Shown here: positions 8,216 through 16,534 of the stretch, one piece after another
Position numbering within the stretch: the first letter of the stretch is position 1
How the letters are laid out: every line of letters starts with the position of its first letter
Assembly (NCBI GenBank): GCA_016721015.1
Contig: JADKJL010000009.1
Location: 62,001 to 126,000, forward strand
Reading direction: 5' to 3'
Length of the DNA stretch: 64,000 nucleotides
Source of the DNA: Lysobacterales bacterium
GTDB lineage: Bacteria > Pseudomonadota > Gammaproteobacteria > Xanthomonadales > Rhodanobacteraceae
The notes under the pieces: model-generated
The model's database searches: none
What the model was told of the DNA's origin: nothing
What the model saw: the letters and a program-made list of their open reading frames with translations, nothing else
Program-made: the position numbers and the translations under genes

Positions 8216-8731
8216 CTAAAACTCCGGATCCCAGTCGACCGTGACCCGGCCGGCATCGAAATCCACAGTCTTCACATAATCATCGAGCACGAAAGGCAAC
8301 AGCCGCTCACGCTCGCCATCCCGCACCACCATCACGTCGTTTGCTCCAGTGCTGAGCAGATGCGAGATCCGTCCCAGCGCGACGCCTTCGATCGTGACGA
8401 CTTCGAGTCCTTCGAGGTCTGCCCAGTAGTACTCGCCAGGCTTTGTCTCGCCAAGAACCGATCGCCTGACCTTGATCTCGGTTCCGACCAGGGCCGCTGC
8501 GCGATCCCGATCGATGCTATCGGGCAAGGACGCAACGATGCCCTTGCCCTGCTCCCGGCCACGACAACCGCTGACTTCGCGATCGCCGGCTGCCGAACAC
8601 AGCAACCAGGGCTGGTAGCTGAAAATCCGTGTCCGCGGATCGGTGTAGGACTCGAGTTTGACCTCGCCCGCCACACCGTGAAGCCCGACGATCCTGCCTA
8701 CCAGGATCAACCGGTCATCCGCTGGAATCAC
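8216..8731 (-). CDS. rimM: Ribosome maturation factor RimM
   Basis: A 171-aa 16S rRNA processing factor that binds ribosomal protein S19 during 30S assembly. The N-terminal beta-barrel has LVGRIVGLHGVAGEVKLESY; the C-terminal PRC-barrel has YYWADLEGLEVV and LLPFVLDDYVKTVD. I choose a GTG start at 8731 because it overlaps the rpsP stop as GTGA and leaves a family-length protein; the longer frame reading to 9136 runs through rpsP in another frame and is not real. Coupling by overlap would tie RimM synthesis to S16. Confidence 0.95.
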   Translation of the reverse strand: MIPADDRLILVGRIVGLHGVAGEVKLESYTDPRTRIFSYQPWLLCSAAGDREVSGCRGREQGKGIVASLPDSIDRDRAAALVGTEIKVRRSVLGETKPGEYYWADLEGLEVVTIEGVALGRISHLLSTGANDVMVVRDGERERLLPFVLDDYVKTVDFDAGRVTVDWDPEF

Positions 8732-8988
8732 GCCGCTTGTGCAGCCTGCTTCGAGGCCGTCTTGTACAGCGACTTGACCTTTTCGGTCAGCTGGGCGCCC
8801 TGCGCAACCCAATGCTTGACCCGCTCGGTGTCGAGCTGAAGCTTGACTTCCTGGCCGGCGGCGATCGGATTGTAGAAACCAACACGCTCGATATTGCGAC
8901 CGTCGCGCGCTTCGCGCTGGTCGGCAACAACGATGTGGTAGAACGGACGCTTCTTCGCGCCGCCACGTGAAAGGCGAATCTTGACCAT
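8728..8988 (-). CDS. rpsP: 30S ribosomal protein S16
   Basis: An 86-aa S16 protein with MVKIRLSRGGAKKRPFYHI and ERVGFYNPIA, both invariant in the family. First gene of the rpsP-rimM-trmD-rplS operon; its TGA stop overlaps the GTG of rimM. The C-terminus ends in a short Ala/Lys-rich helix. The 207 bases between ffh and this gene carry its promoter, which I could not place with confidence. Confidence 0.97.
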   Translation of the reverse strand: MVKIRLSRGGAKKRPFYHIVVADQREARDGRNIERVGFYNPIAAGQEVKLQLDTERVKHWVAQGAQLTEKVKSLYKTASKQAAQAA

Positions 8989-9195
8989 GGTATCTCTCTG
9001 ATAATGCTGAAATTTCCGGCGCGTACGCCGGGAAACATCCGGGTCGGGCCAAAGGAGCCGCGCATTTTAGCGGATTTCCGGAAAAATGAAAGCCCCGCAA
9101 GCGCTTAGCTCTTGTTTCTGGCAATCGCCCGGCCAAGGGCCGGCTCGTTCAGGTGTGGTCAGTCGCAAGGAATGCAGGCCGCTGTACCCGCCCGA

Positions 9196-10566
9196 TCACT
9201 GTGGTGGCTGGAAACCGCCCATGCCGCGCATGGCCCCCTTCATCTGCCGCATCATGCCCTTGATACCGCCACTGCCCAGCTTGGACATCATCTTTTCCAT
9301 CTGCTGGTACTGCTTGAGCAGGCGGTTGACGTCGGCCGGTTGCTGGCCCGAGCCACGGGCGATGCGGGCTCGGCGCGAGCCCTTGAGCAGATCCGGGTGA
9401 CGCCGCTCCTTCTTGGTCATCGAATTGATGATCGCGATCATGTGATGCACCTGCTTGTCGTTGACCTTGGCCTTGACCTGCTCAGCCATGCCGCCCATGC
9501 CGGGCAGCTTGTCCATCAGCGAAGCCATGCCGCCCATGTTGATCATCTGCTCGAGCTGGCTCTTCATGTCATTGAGGTCGAAGCGCTTGCCCTTCATGAC
9601 CTTTTCGGCCAGCTTCTGAGCCTGCTCCTGATCAACCTTGCGCTCGACTTCCTCGACCAGGGACAGCACATCACCCATGCCGAGGATGCGCTGGGCCAGG
9701 CGATCCGGATGGAATGGCTCAAGCGCATCGGTCTTTTCGCCGGCACCGATGAACTTGATCGGCCGCCCGGTGATATAGCGCACCGACAAGGCCGCGCCGC
9801 CGCGCGCATCGCCGTCGGTCTTGGTCAGGACGACGCCGGTGAGCGGCAGGGCGTCGGAGAATGCCTTGGCCGTAATCGCCGCATCCTGTCCGGTCATCGA
9901 ATCAACGACGAACAGGGTCTCGACCGGATTCAGCGATGCATGCAGCGCCTTGATCTCGTCCATCATCGCGGCGTCGACGTGCAGACGACCGGCGGTATCG
10001 ACGATCAGCACATCGGTGAAGTTCTTTTTCGCCGCATCCAGTGCGGCGGCGGCAATGGCGACGGGTGACTGATCCGGCGACGAGGGATGGAACAGCACGT
10101 CAACCTGCGCGGCCAGGGTGCGCAATTGTTCGATGGCTGCCGGACGATAGACGTCACAACTGACCACCATGACCTTTTTCTTTTTGCGCTCACGCAGGAA
10201 GCGGGCGAGCTTGGCCACCGTCGTGGTTTTGCCGGCGCCCTGCAGGCCCGCCACCAGGACAATCGCCGGCGGGGCGGCGGCCAGATTCAGATCGGTGTTG
10301 ACCGAACCCATCAGCGCCGTCAATTCATCACGCACGACCTTGATCAAGGCCTGGCCCGGGGTCAGGCTCTTCATGACCTCCTGCCCGATAGCACGCACTT
10401 GCACGCGCTGGATCAGCGCCTGCACAACCGGCAAGGCGACATCGGCTTCGAGCAAGGCAATACGTACCTCGCGCATCGATTCGCGGATATTCGCTTCGGT
10501 CAGCCGACCACGGCCACGCAGGCGGTCAACGGTCGATGAAAGGCGCTGGCTCAGGGATTCAAACAT
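9196..10566 (-). CDS. ffh: Signal recognition particle protein Ffh
   Basis: A 456-aa SRP54-type GTPase that, with 4.5S RNA, targets nascent inner membrane proteins to FtsY. The N domain covers about residues 1-90; the G domain shows the P loop GLQGAGKTTTVAKLA, DTAGRLHVD and TKTDGDARGGAALS, then GAGEKTDALEPF. The M domain is methionine-rich to the C-terminus (GMRQMKGAMRGMGGF-like tail). Normal length. It is transcribed divergently from the CcsA/YpjD-like gene, an arrangement frequent in gammaproteobacteria, and precedes rpsP. Confidence 0.97.
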   Translation of the reverse strand: MFESLSQRLSSTVDRLRGRGRLTEANIRESMREVRIALLEADVALPVVQALIQRVQVRAIGQEVMKSLTPGQALIKVVRDELTALMGSVNTDLNLAAAPPAIVLVAGLQGAGKTTTVAKLARFLRERKKKKVMVVSCDVYRPAAIEQLRTLAAQVDVLFHPSSPDQSPVAIAAAALDAAKKNFTDVLIVDTAGRLHVDAAMMDEIKALHASLNPVETLFVVDSMTGQDAAITAKAFSDALPLTGVVLTKTDGDARGGAALSVRYITGRPIKFIGAGEKTDALEPFHPDRLAQRILGMGDVLSLVEEVERKVDQEQAQKLAEKVMKGKRFDLNDMKSQLEQMINMGGMASLMDKLPGMGGMAEQVKAKVNDKQVHHMIAIINSMTKKERRHPDLLKGSRRARIARGSGQQPADVNRLLKQYQQMEKMMSKLGSGGIKGMMRQMKGAMRGMGGFQPPQ

Positions 10567-10697
10567 GGATGCACGATGTCGATTGAAAATACAGCGCGCA
10601 AGTATATCAGCGCACCTTGCGCGCCGTGGCCGTCCACATTGTCCGGGTTGAACGGGGGCGGATTCCCGCTGGCGGGCGCGTATGCGAAACTCGGCCC

Positions 10698-11498
10698 ATG
10701 CCCATCAACCTGCTCAGCGTGTTCGCCATCGCCGACTACCTGGTCGCCGCCATCGTGCTCGGCTTGCCGATCGCGCGCCTGCCTGCCCCCGCACGCAACA
10801 TCGGCATTGCGCTCGCGGCCGTCGCCGTCGTCGTCCACGCCAGTCTGCTGCTGGGCATGCATCGTGGCGGGCTTGACCTGCATTTCTTCGCCTCGCTGTC
10901 ACTGGTTGGATTCGGCATCGCGGCACTGACATTGGCGGTCAATCTGTTCCGCCCGGTCGCCGCGCTTGGCGTCATCGTCTTTCCGATGGCCGCCTTGCTG
11001 CTGGGCCTGGACGTTTTCTACGCGATGCCGACCTCGGCCGAACCAATGGAATGGCAGATCAAGCTGCACGTGACGTTTGCCCTGATCGGCTACAGCGTAC
11101 TCAGCATCGCCGCCGTGCTCGCCATCCTCTTGTCGCTGCAGGAGCGCGCTTTGCGCCGACATCGGCTCGATTCAGGCCTGATCCGCGCCCTGCCTCCGCT
11201 GACCTTGACCGAATCGCTGCTGTTCCGCCTGATCGCGGTCGGCTTCGTTTTCCTCACCCTCACCCTGGTCAGCGGGGTGCTGTTCGTCGAGAACCTGTTC
11301 GCCCAGCACCTGGCCCACAAGACCATCCTCTCGATCGCCTCGTGGTTTGTCTTCGGCATCCTGTTGTTCGGACGCTGGCGCTGGGGCTGGCGCGGCAACC
11401 GCGCCGTACGTCTGACCCTGATCGGCATGATCGTCCTGTTGCTGGCATTCTTCGGCAGCAAGTTCGTCCTCGAGATGATTTTGCGCCGAGCGGTTTGA
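10698..11498 (+). CDS. CcsA/YpjD-like inner membrane protein (cytochrome c assembly family)
   Basis: A 266-aa integral membrane protein with about eight hydrophobic segments. The second half matches the cytochrome c assembly (CcsA/CcmF-like) domain: a conserved His in KLHVTFALIGYSVL and another in LAHKTILSIASWFVFG, followed by the RWRWGWRG aromatic segment, possible heme-handling residues. It is homologous to E. coli YpjD (CorE), encoded beside ffh there as well. Whether it handles heme or, as proposed for YpjD, affects metal export is open. The start at 10698 begins with a signal-anchor-like segment; an upstream in-frame start at 10617 would add a hydrophilic extension. The gene runs into the heptamer repeat array ten bases after its stop. 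Confidence 0.85.
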   Translation: MPINLLSVFAIADYLVAAIVLGLPIARLPAPARNIGIALAAVAVVVHASLLLGMHRGGLDLHFFASLSLVGFGIAALTLAVNLFRPVAALGVIVFPMAALLLGLDVFYAMPTSAEPMEWQIKLHVTFALIGYSVLSIAAVLAILLSLQERALRRHRLDSGLIRALPPLTLTESLLFRLIAVGFVFLTLTLVSGVLFVENLFAQHLAHKTILSIASWFVFGILLFGRWRWGWRGNRAVRLTLIGMIVLLLAFFGSKFVLEMILRRAV

Positions 11499-11507
11499 GG
11501 TGCCGGG

Positions 11508-11603
11508 AGCGGTTAGCGGTTAGCGGTTAGCGGTTAGCGGTTAGCGGTTAGCGGTTAGCGGTTAGCGGTTAGCGGTTAGCGGTTAGCGGTTAGCGGTTAG
11601 CGG
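11508..11603 (+). repeat. Tandem heptamer array AGCGGTT, 13.7 copies
   Basis: Thirteen perfect copies of AGCGGTT run from 11508 to 11598 and a partial copy ends at 11603. The array begins ten bases after the stop of the YpjD-like gene and lies between two convergent genes (radA ends at 11715). There is no sequence variation between units, which suggests recent expansion or ongoing homogenisation by slippage. Confidence 0.97.
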
Positions 11604-11674
11604 AAAAGCATCGCGGCTTTCGACTTTTTGTCTACGATTTCCGCGAAATTGACAGATATTCTTGTGCTGCCTTT

Positions 11675-11708
11675 CCCGCTAACCGCTCTCCGTTCTTCCG
11701 CTCACCGC
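11675..11708 (-). repeat. Degenerate inverted copy of the heptamer array
   Basis: Read on the minus strand this stretch splits into 7-bp steps GCGGTGA, GCGGAAG, AACGGAG, AGCGGTT, AGCGGG. It is the same heptamer family in opposite orientation to the perfect array at 11508-11603. Transcripts from either side could fold the two arrays together over about 10 exact base pairs (11678-11687 against any unit). Confidence 0.65.
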
Positions 11709-11714
11709 ACCTCA

Positions 11715-13100
11715 TCAAATCTCTGCCGCAGCGGCCAAGGCATCGCTCAATCGATCGACGCCAATGATTTGAAGATCGCCAATACGCGACTTCTTCGGCG
11801 CATTCGCCTTCGGCACGATCGCGTGACGGAATCCATGTGTGGCCGCTTCGCGCAGGCGCTCCTCACCATTGGGCACCGGGCGGATCTCGCCGGACAAACC
11901 GACCTCGCCAAACACGACCAGCTTGTCCGGCAAGGCGCGATCGCGAAAGCTCGACAGCACGGCGAGCAGGACGGGCAGATCGGCGGCGGTTTCCTGCACG
12001 CGGATGCCGCCGACCACATTGACAAAGACATCCTGGTCGTAAACCGCCGCACCGCCATGCCGATGCAGGACGGCGAGCAGCATGGCCAAGCGGTTCTGTT
12101 CGAGGCCGAGCGTGACCCGACGCGGATTCGGCAGCGCCGAGGCATCCACCAGTGCCTGCACCTCGACCAGAAGTGGTCGGGTACCTTCACGGGTGACCAT
12201 GACCGCACTACCCGGAGTCGGCTGTGCGTGCGATGAAAGGAAGATCGCCGACGGATTCGGCACTTCCTTCAAGCCCTTCTCTGACATCGCGAACACGCCG
12301 AGTTCATTGACTGCGCCAAAGCGGTTCTTGAACGCGCGCAGGATGCGGAAACGGCTGCCTGATTCGCCTTCGAAATAGAGCACGGCATCGACCATGTGCT
12401 CAAGCACGCGCGGCCCGGCGATGCCACCTTCCTTGGTCACGTGACCGACCAGGAAGACGCTCGTTCCGCTCTCCTTGGCGAAGCGCACGAGGCGCGCCGC
12501 TGATTCACGAACCTGGCTGACCGAACCCGGCGCGGCGCTCAGCAACTCGGTCCAGATGGTCTGTATCGAATCGATGATCAGAACTTCGGGCTTGCTGTTC
12601 GCGGCCTCGGCAAGGATGCGTTCAACCGAGGTTTCAGCAAGCGCTTCGAGACCATCCAGTTCGATGTCGAGGCGACGGCCACGCGCGGCGACCTGGGCCA
12701 GGCTTTCCTCGCCGGTCACATACAGGCTGCGCATGCGTCCACCGATCGCGCCGAGCATCTGCAGCAACAGGGTCGATTTACCGATGCCGGGATCGCCACC
12801 GATCAGGACCACCGAGCCCGCGACCAATCCGCCGCCGAGCACGCGATCGAGTTCGCCGATGCCGGTCGCGCTGCGCCTGTCTGCTTCCTCAGCAATCGAC
12901 GCCAGGCGCGTCACTTTCGGCGCATCGGACGGGCCGGCATAACCGCTGCGACGAACACCGCCCGCCGCGGTTTTCGCTGCGGGTTCGAGCACGATCTCGG
13001 ACAAGCTGTTCCATACCCCGCACTCGGCGCATTGCCCTTGCCACTTGGAATGCTCGCCACCGCATTCGCTGCACACATACGCGGTCTTCGGCTTGGCCAT
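11715..13100 (-). CDS. radA: DNA repair protein RadA
   Basis: A 461-aa RecA-like branch-migration ATPase that promotes recombination intermediates. It has the N-terminal C4 zinc finger (CSECGGEHSKWQGQCAECGVW spacing, first and last Cys about 20 residues apart), the Walker A GGDPGIGKST, Walker B LIIDSIQT, the RadA signature KNRFG, and the C-terminal Lon-protease-like domain (DLPVLLAVLSSFRD, FGEVGLSGEIRPV). Length is typical. It follows alr by one base, so it is the end of the rpsF-to-radA gene run. Confidence 0.97.
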   Translation of the reverse strand: MAKPKTAYVCSECGGEHSKWQGQCAECGVWNSLSEIVLEPAAKTAAGGVRRSGYAGPSDAPKVTRLASIAEEADRRSATGIGELDRVLGGGLVAGSVVLIGGDPGIGKSTLLLQMLGAIGGRMRSLYVTGEESLAQVAARGRRLDIELDGLEALAETSVERILAEAANSKPEVLIIDSIQTIWTELLSAAPGSVSQVRESAARLVRFAKESGTSVFLVGHVTKEGGIAGPRVLEHMVDAVLYFEGESGSRFRILRAFKNRFGAVNELGVFAMSEKGLKEVPNPSAIFLSSHAQPTPGSAVMVTREGTRPLLVEVQALVDASALPNPRRVTLGLEQNRLAMLLAVLHRHGGAAVYDQDVFVNVVGGIRVQETAADLPVLLAVLSSFRDRALPDKLVVFGEVGLSGEIRPVPNGEERLREAATHGFRHAIVPKANAPKKSRIGDLQIIGVDRLSDALAAAAEI

Positions 13101-13101
13101 G

Positions 13102-14184
13102 TCAGCCCTGATCCTCGATGAAACGCACGCGGCGGGTCATGCCGCAAACAAGTTCGTAGCCGATCGTGTCGGCGTGTTCGGCGATCTCCTCGACTGGCAA
13201 TTGCGGCCCCCAGAGAACCACACGATCACCAATCCGGGCATCGCCGTGTTCGCGCAGATCAAGCGTGATCAGATCCATCGACACGCGGCCGACGATGGGT
13301 GCGCGGCGCCCGTTCAGCAGAACCGGCGTACCCGACTCCGCCGAGCGCGGATAGCCGTCGCCATAGCCGATCTGGACCACGCCGATATCCATGTCTTCGG
13401 GGCAAATCCAGGTCGCTGCGTAACCGATCGGTTCGCCCTTGCCGATACGATTGATCGCGACCAGCTTGCTCGACAAGGTCATCGCCGGACGAAAGCCGAA
13501 ATCCGCAGCACTCCTGGCGGCGACCGCCGAGATTCCGTAGAGCAATCCGCCGGGTCGAATCCATTCTCCGCGCGCCTGTGGCCAACCGAGCACCGCCGCC
13601 GAATTCGACAAGGTCTGCGGTCCCGGCATTTCTGCCGCAATTCGCTCAAAGCAATCGATCTGCGCTCCAGTTTGCGCATCGTCAAACACATCGGAATTGG
13701 CAAAATGGGTCATCAGGCCGATATCGCGGTCGACGTTCGCCAGGGCCAGCAGTCGCTCGCGCGCGCCAGCGACTTCTTCAGGTGCAAATCCGAGCCGATG
13801 CATGCCGCTGTCGATCTTGATCCAGACCTTCAGCGGCCGCGGATCATGATCGGCGGCCAGCCAGTCGATCTGACTGACGTGATGGATCGTCGATTCGAGC
13901 CCAAGCCGGTGCATTTCGCCGATGTCCGCCGCTTCGTCAATGCCGGAAAGGACGACGATGCGTTGACGCACGCCGGCCGCTCGCAGGCGCTGGCCATCAG
14001 CGATGCAGGCGACACCAAAAGCATCGGCATCGCGCAGCACGCGGGCGACGCGTTCGAGTCCATGGCCGTAGGCGTCGGCCTTGACCACGGCCATGATCTG
14101 CGCGGCCCCCGCGAGTTCACGCAATCGAGCGAAGTTGTGCCGCAGCGCACCGAGATGAATCGTTGCGCAGGTCGCTCGACTCAC
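13102..14184 (-). CDS. alr: Alanine racemase
   Basis: A 360-aa fold-type III PLP enzyme converting L-alanine to D-alanine for peptidoglycan. The PLP lysine is in MAVVKADAYGHGL (about residue 36), and the second catalytic tyrosine region IGYGDGYPR is followed by RVSMDLITLDL. The GTG at 14184 is chosen as start because it overlaps the dnaB stop as GTGA and gives the family length; the frame stays open back to 14718 but that part is dnaB in another frame. Overlap implies translational coupling with dnaB. Confidence 0.96.
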   Translation of the reverse strand: MSRATCATIHLGALRHNFARLRELAGAAQIMAVVKADAYGHGLERVARVLRDADAFGVACIADGQRLRAAGVRQRIVVLSGIDEAADIGEMHRLGLESTIHHVSQIDWLAADHDPRPLKVWIKIDSGMHRLGFAPEEVAGARERLLALANVDRDIGLMTHFANSDVFDDAQTGAQIDCFERIAAEMPGPQTLSNSAAVLGWPQARGEWIRPGGLLYGISAVAARSAADFGFRPAMTLSSKLVAINRIGKGEPIGYAATWICPEDMDIGVVQIGYGDGYPRSAESGTPVLLNGRRAPIVGRVSMDLITLDLREHGDARIGDRVVLWGPQLPVEEIAEHADTIGYELVCGMTRRVRFIEDQG

Positions 14185-15569
14185 TCGAAGTGTTCCGTGT
14201 AGCGGTCGGCCGCCAGGTTCTCGAAGCGCGTGAACTGGCCGAGGAAGGCCAGCTTGACCGATCCGGTCGGGCCGTTTCGCTGCTTGCCGATGATGATTTC
14301 GGCGACGCCTTTTTCCGGCGAATCCGGGTTGTAGTACTCGTCGCGGTAGATGAACATGATGACATCCGCATCCTGCTCGATCGCGCCCGATTCGCGCAGA
14401 TCCGACATCATCGGCTTCTTGTCGGTGCGCTGTTCGAGGGATCGGTTGAGCTGGGAAAGCGCCATGACGGGGACATTGAGCTCCTTGGCAAGGGCTTTCA
14501 GTCCACGCGATATTTCTGAAATTTCGGTGGCGCGGTTCTCCTTGTTTCCGGGCACCTGCATCAATTGCAGGTAATCGATCACGATCAGGCCCAGATCGTG
14601 CTCGCGTTTGAGCCGTCGGGCACGCGCGCGCAACTCGCCTGGCGACAGAGCCGGTGTGTCGTCGATGAAGATCTTGGCCTCGCTCAGCATCGTGATCGCG
14701 CTGGTCACGCGCGGCCATTCCTCTTCGGCCAGGTCTCCCGTGCGCAGATGCTGCTGGTTGATCCGTCCCATCGAGGAGATCAGACGGAAAGCCAGCTGCG
14801 AAGACGACATTTCCATCGAGAACACGGCGACCGCCTTCTTCGTGCGCATTGCCGCATTCTCGGCCATGTTCAAGGCCAGCGCGGTCTTGCCCATCGACGG
14901 ACGCGCCGCAATGATGATCAGGTCGGAGGGCTGCAGGCCGGTGGTCATTTCGTCGAGATCGGTGTAACCGGTGGGCAGTCCGGTGATCGTGCCGCGATTC
15001 TCGTAGCGATGGTGGAGAATCTGGAAGGCATCCTTGACTGCCGAGCGCATCGAGACAAATCCCTTGCGCCCGCGCGAACCGGCCTCGGCGATCCTGAATA
15101 CTTTCTGCTCGGCCGTTTCCAGCAACTCCTGGCTGCCGCGACCTTCGGGTTGATACGCATCACCGGCGATTTCAGTGCCGGTATCGATCAGTTGTCGCAA
15201 TACGGATTTCTCGCGGACGATGTCGGCATAGGCCGTGATGTTGGCCGCACTCGGTGTCGAATTGGCCAACTCGATGACATAGCCGATGCCGCCGACCTGG
15301 TCGGACAGACCCTGCGCCTCGAACCACTCGCCGAGTGTGACCGCATCGCAGGGCTGATCCTTCTCGCTGAGGGTCGCGATCGCGCGGAAGATGACGCGAT
15401 GGTCGCGTCGGTAGAAATCATCCTCGCCAATGCGATCGGCGACCTTTTCCCATGACTCCGGTGCCAGCATCAGACCACCGAGCACGGCCTGTTCGGCTTC
15501 GATCGAATGCGGAGGAACTCGCAGGGTTTCGATATTCGGAGCCGGTTTGCGTTCTGCGAAGGTGGCCAT
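14181..15569 (-). CDS. dnaB: Replicative DNA helicase DnaB
   Basis: A 462-aa hexameric helicase that unwinds the fork 5' to 3' on the lagging strand. The N-terminal primase-interacting domain (PPHSIEAEQAVLGGLML) is followed by the linker and the RecA-like C-terminal domain with Walker A ARPSMGKTALALN, Walker B LIVIDYLQLM, the SQLNRSLEQR arginine/loop region and a C-terminal GPTGSVKLAFLGQFTRFENL. No intein. The start at 15569 is preferred over 15632. It follows the rplI terminator, so it likely has its own promoter in the 159-base gap. Confidence 0.97.
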   Translation of the reverse strand: MATFAERKPAPNIETLRVPPHSIEAEQAVLGGLMLAPESWEKVADRIGEDDFYRRDHRVIFRAIATLSEKDQPCDAVTLGEWFEAQGLSDQVGGIGYVIELANSTPSAANITAYADIVREKSVLRQLIDTGTEIAGDAYQPEGRGSQELLETAEQKVFRIAEAGSRGRKGFVSMRSAVKDAFQILHHRYENRGTITGLPTGYTDLDEMTTGLQPSDLIIIAARPSMGKTALALNMAENAAMRTKKAVAVFSMEMSSSQLAFRLISSMGRINQQHLRTGDLAEEEWPRVTSAITMLSEAKIFIDDTPALSPGELRARARRLKREHDLGLIVIDYLQLMQVPGNKENRATEISEISRGLKALAKELNVPVMALSQLNRSLEQRTDKKPMMSDLRESGAIEQDADVIMFIYRDEYYNPDSPEKGVAEIIIGKQRNGPTGSVKLAFLGQFTRFENLAADRYTEHFE

Positions 15570-15680
15570 GGATGGTTGCCTGGTGATGACTGAAGACGAC
15601 ACTCGATCATACGCAGCGCAGCGTCTCACCAATAGAGAACAACCCTGTGCATAAGCTGTGCAAGGTGTGAGCCGCCAATG

Positions 15681-15706
15681 AAAAAGGCGCCTTGCGGCGC
15701 CCTTCT
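15681..15706 (-). terminator. Rho-independent terminator after rplI
   Basis: The stem GGCGCC (15686-15691 with 15696-15701, extended by flanking pairs, loop TTGC) is followed on the minus strand by TTTTTC. It ends the rpsF-rpsR-rplI transcript before dnaB. Confidence 0.75.
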
Positions 15707-15728
15707 CGCTGAACCCGGTTTGCCCGGA

Positions 15729-16181
15729 TCAGTTTTCCGGAACGACAATCACCTTGACTGTCGAATTGATGTCGGCATGCAGGTGCACGCGCACCTCGAA
15801 CTCGCCGATGTGCCGGATCGGGCCTTCGCCCTGAACCACTTCGTTCTTGTCGAGGGCGAGACCTGCGGCGGTGAACGCTTCGGCGATGTCACGCGGGCCG
15901 ACCGAGCCGAACAGCTTGCCTTCGGTACTGGCGTTGGCCTTGATGGTGACGGCCTCGGCCGCATCGAAACGGGCCTTGCGCGCTTCGGCTGCACCGAGCT
16001 GCTGGTTGGCCTTGGCTTCGTACTCGGCGCGACGCGACTCAAAGTTCTCGAGGTTGCCGGAGGTGGCGGGAACGGCCTTGCCCTGCGGCACGAGGAAATT
16101 GCGGCCGTAGCCCGGCTTGACCGTAACCTTGTCGCCAAGGTTGCCAAGATTTTTTACTTTCTGCAGAAGAATCAGTTGCAT
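15729..16181 (-). CDS. rplI: 50S ribosomal protein L9
   Basis: A 150-aa L9 protein with MQLILLQKVKNLGNLGDKVTVKPGYGRNFLVPQGKA compressed in the classic N-terminal domain (motifs KNLGNLGD and PGYGRNFL), a long central helix and the C-terminal rRNA-binding domain. Two-domain length is normal. Third gene of the rpsF-rpsR-rplI set; a hairpin terminator follows. Confidence 0.97.
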   Translation of the reverse strand: MQLILLQKVKNLGNLGDKVTVKPGYGRNFLVPQGKAVPATSGNLENFESRRAEYEAKANQQLGAAEARKARFDAAEAVTIKANASTEGKLFGSVGPRDIAEAFTAAGLALDKNEVVQGEGPIRHIGEFEVRVHLHADINSTVKVIVVPEN

Positions 16182-16282
16182 GGAATAACTCCAATTCGTT
16201 AGCGCCGGGATTTCCGACGCAGCTTGCGCTGTCCGAATCGACCCGCCAGTGATCGACGGGTCGTCAGTTCAGAGGACCTGGA

Positions 16283-16507
16283 TCAGTGGCTGTCGCTGTA
16301 AGGCAACAACGAGAGGAAGCGCGCGTGCTGCACGGCAACGGCAAGCTGACGCTGATAACGCGCCTTGGTGCCAGTGATGCGGCTCGGCACGATCTTGCCG
16401 GTCTCGGTGACGTACTGGCGCAGCAAGTTGAGATCCTTGTAATCGATCTCGACGACGTCTTCGGCGGTGAAACGGCAGAACTTCTTGCGGCGGAAAAACT
16501 TGGACAT
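16283..16507 (-). CDS. rpsR: 30S ribosomal protein S18
   Basis: A 74-aa S18 protein with FFRRKKFCRFTAEDVVEIDYKD at the N-terminus (KKFCRF and IDYKD are the family hallmarks) and GKIVPSRITGTKARYQRQLA at the centre. It pairs with S6 on the 30S platform. It lies 27 bases after rpsF. Confidence 0.97.
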   Translation of the reverse strand: MSKFFRRKKFCRFTAEDVVEIDYKDLNLLRQYVTETGKIVPSRITGTKARYQRQLAVAVQHARFLSLLPYSDSH

Positions 16508-16534
16508 GATGGCGATTCCTGAAGTCGGGTTGGA

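Noticed and set aside
6921..8219. 432-aa plus-strand ORF over trmD and rplS
   Set aside because: Both minus-strand genes are unmistakable; the ORF is a reverse-frame shadow.
8991..9195. Clear terminator between ffh and rpsP
   Set aside because: A GC-rich GCCCCGC region is present, but I could not find a second matching arm with a T run.
11508..11603. CRISPR array
   Set aside because: Units are 7 bp with no spacers and no cas genes; it is a plain tandem repeat.
11508..11603. Telomere-like or linear-replicon end
   Set aside because: The unit resembles G-rich telomere repeats, but it is internal, short, flanked by ordinary genes on both sides and the sequence continues on either side.
13045..14202. 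385-aa plus-strand ORF over alr
   Set aside because: Shadow of alanine racemase.
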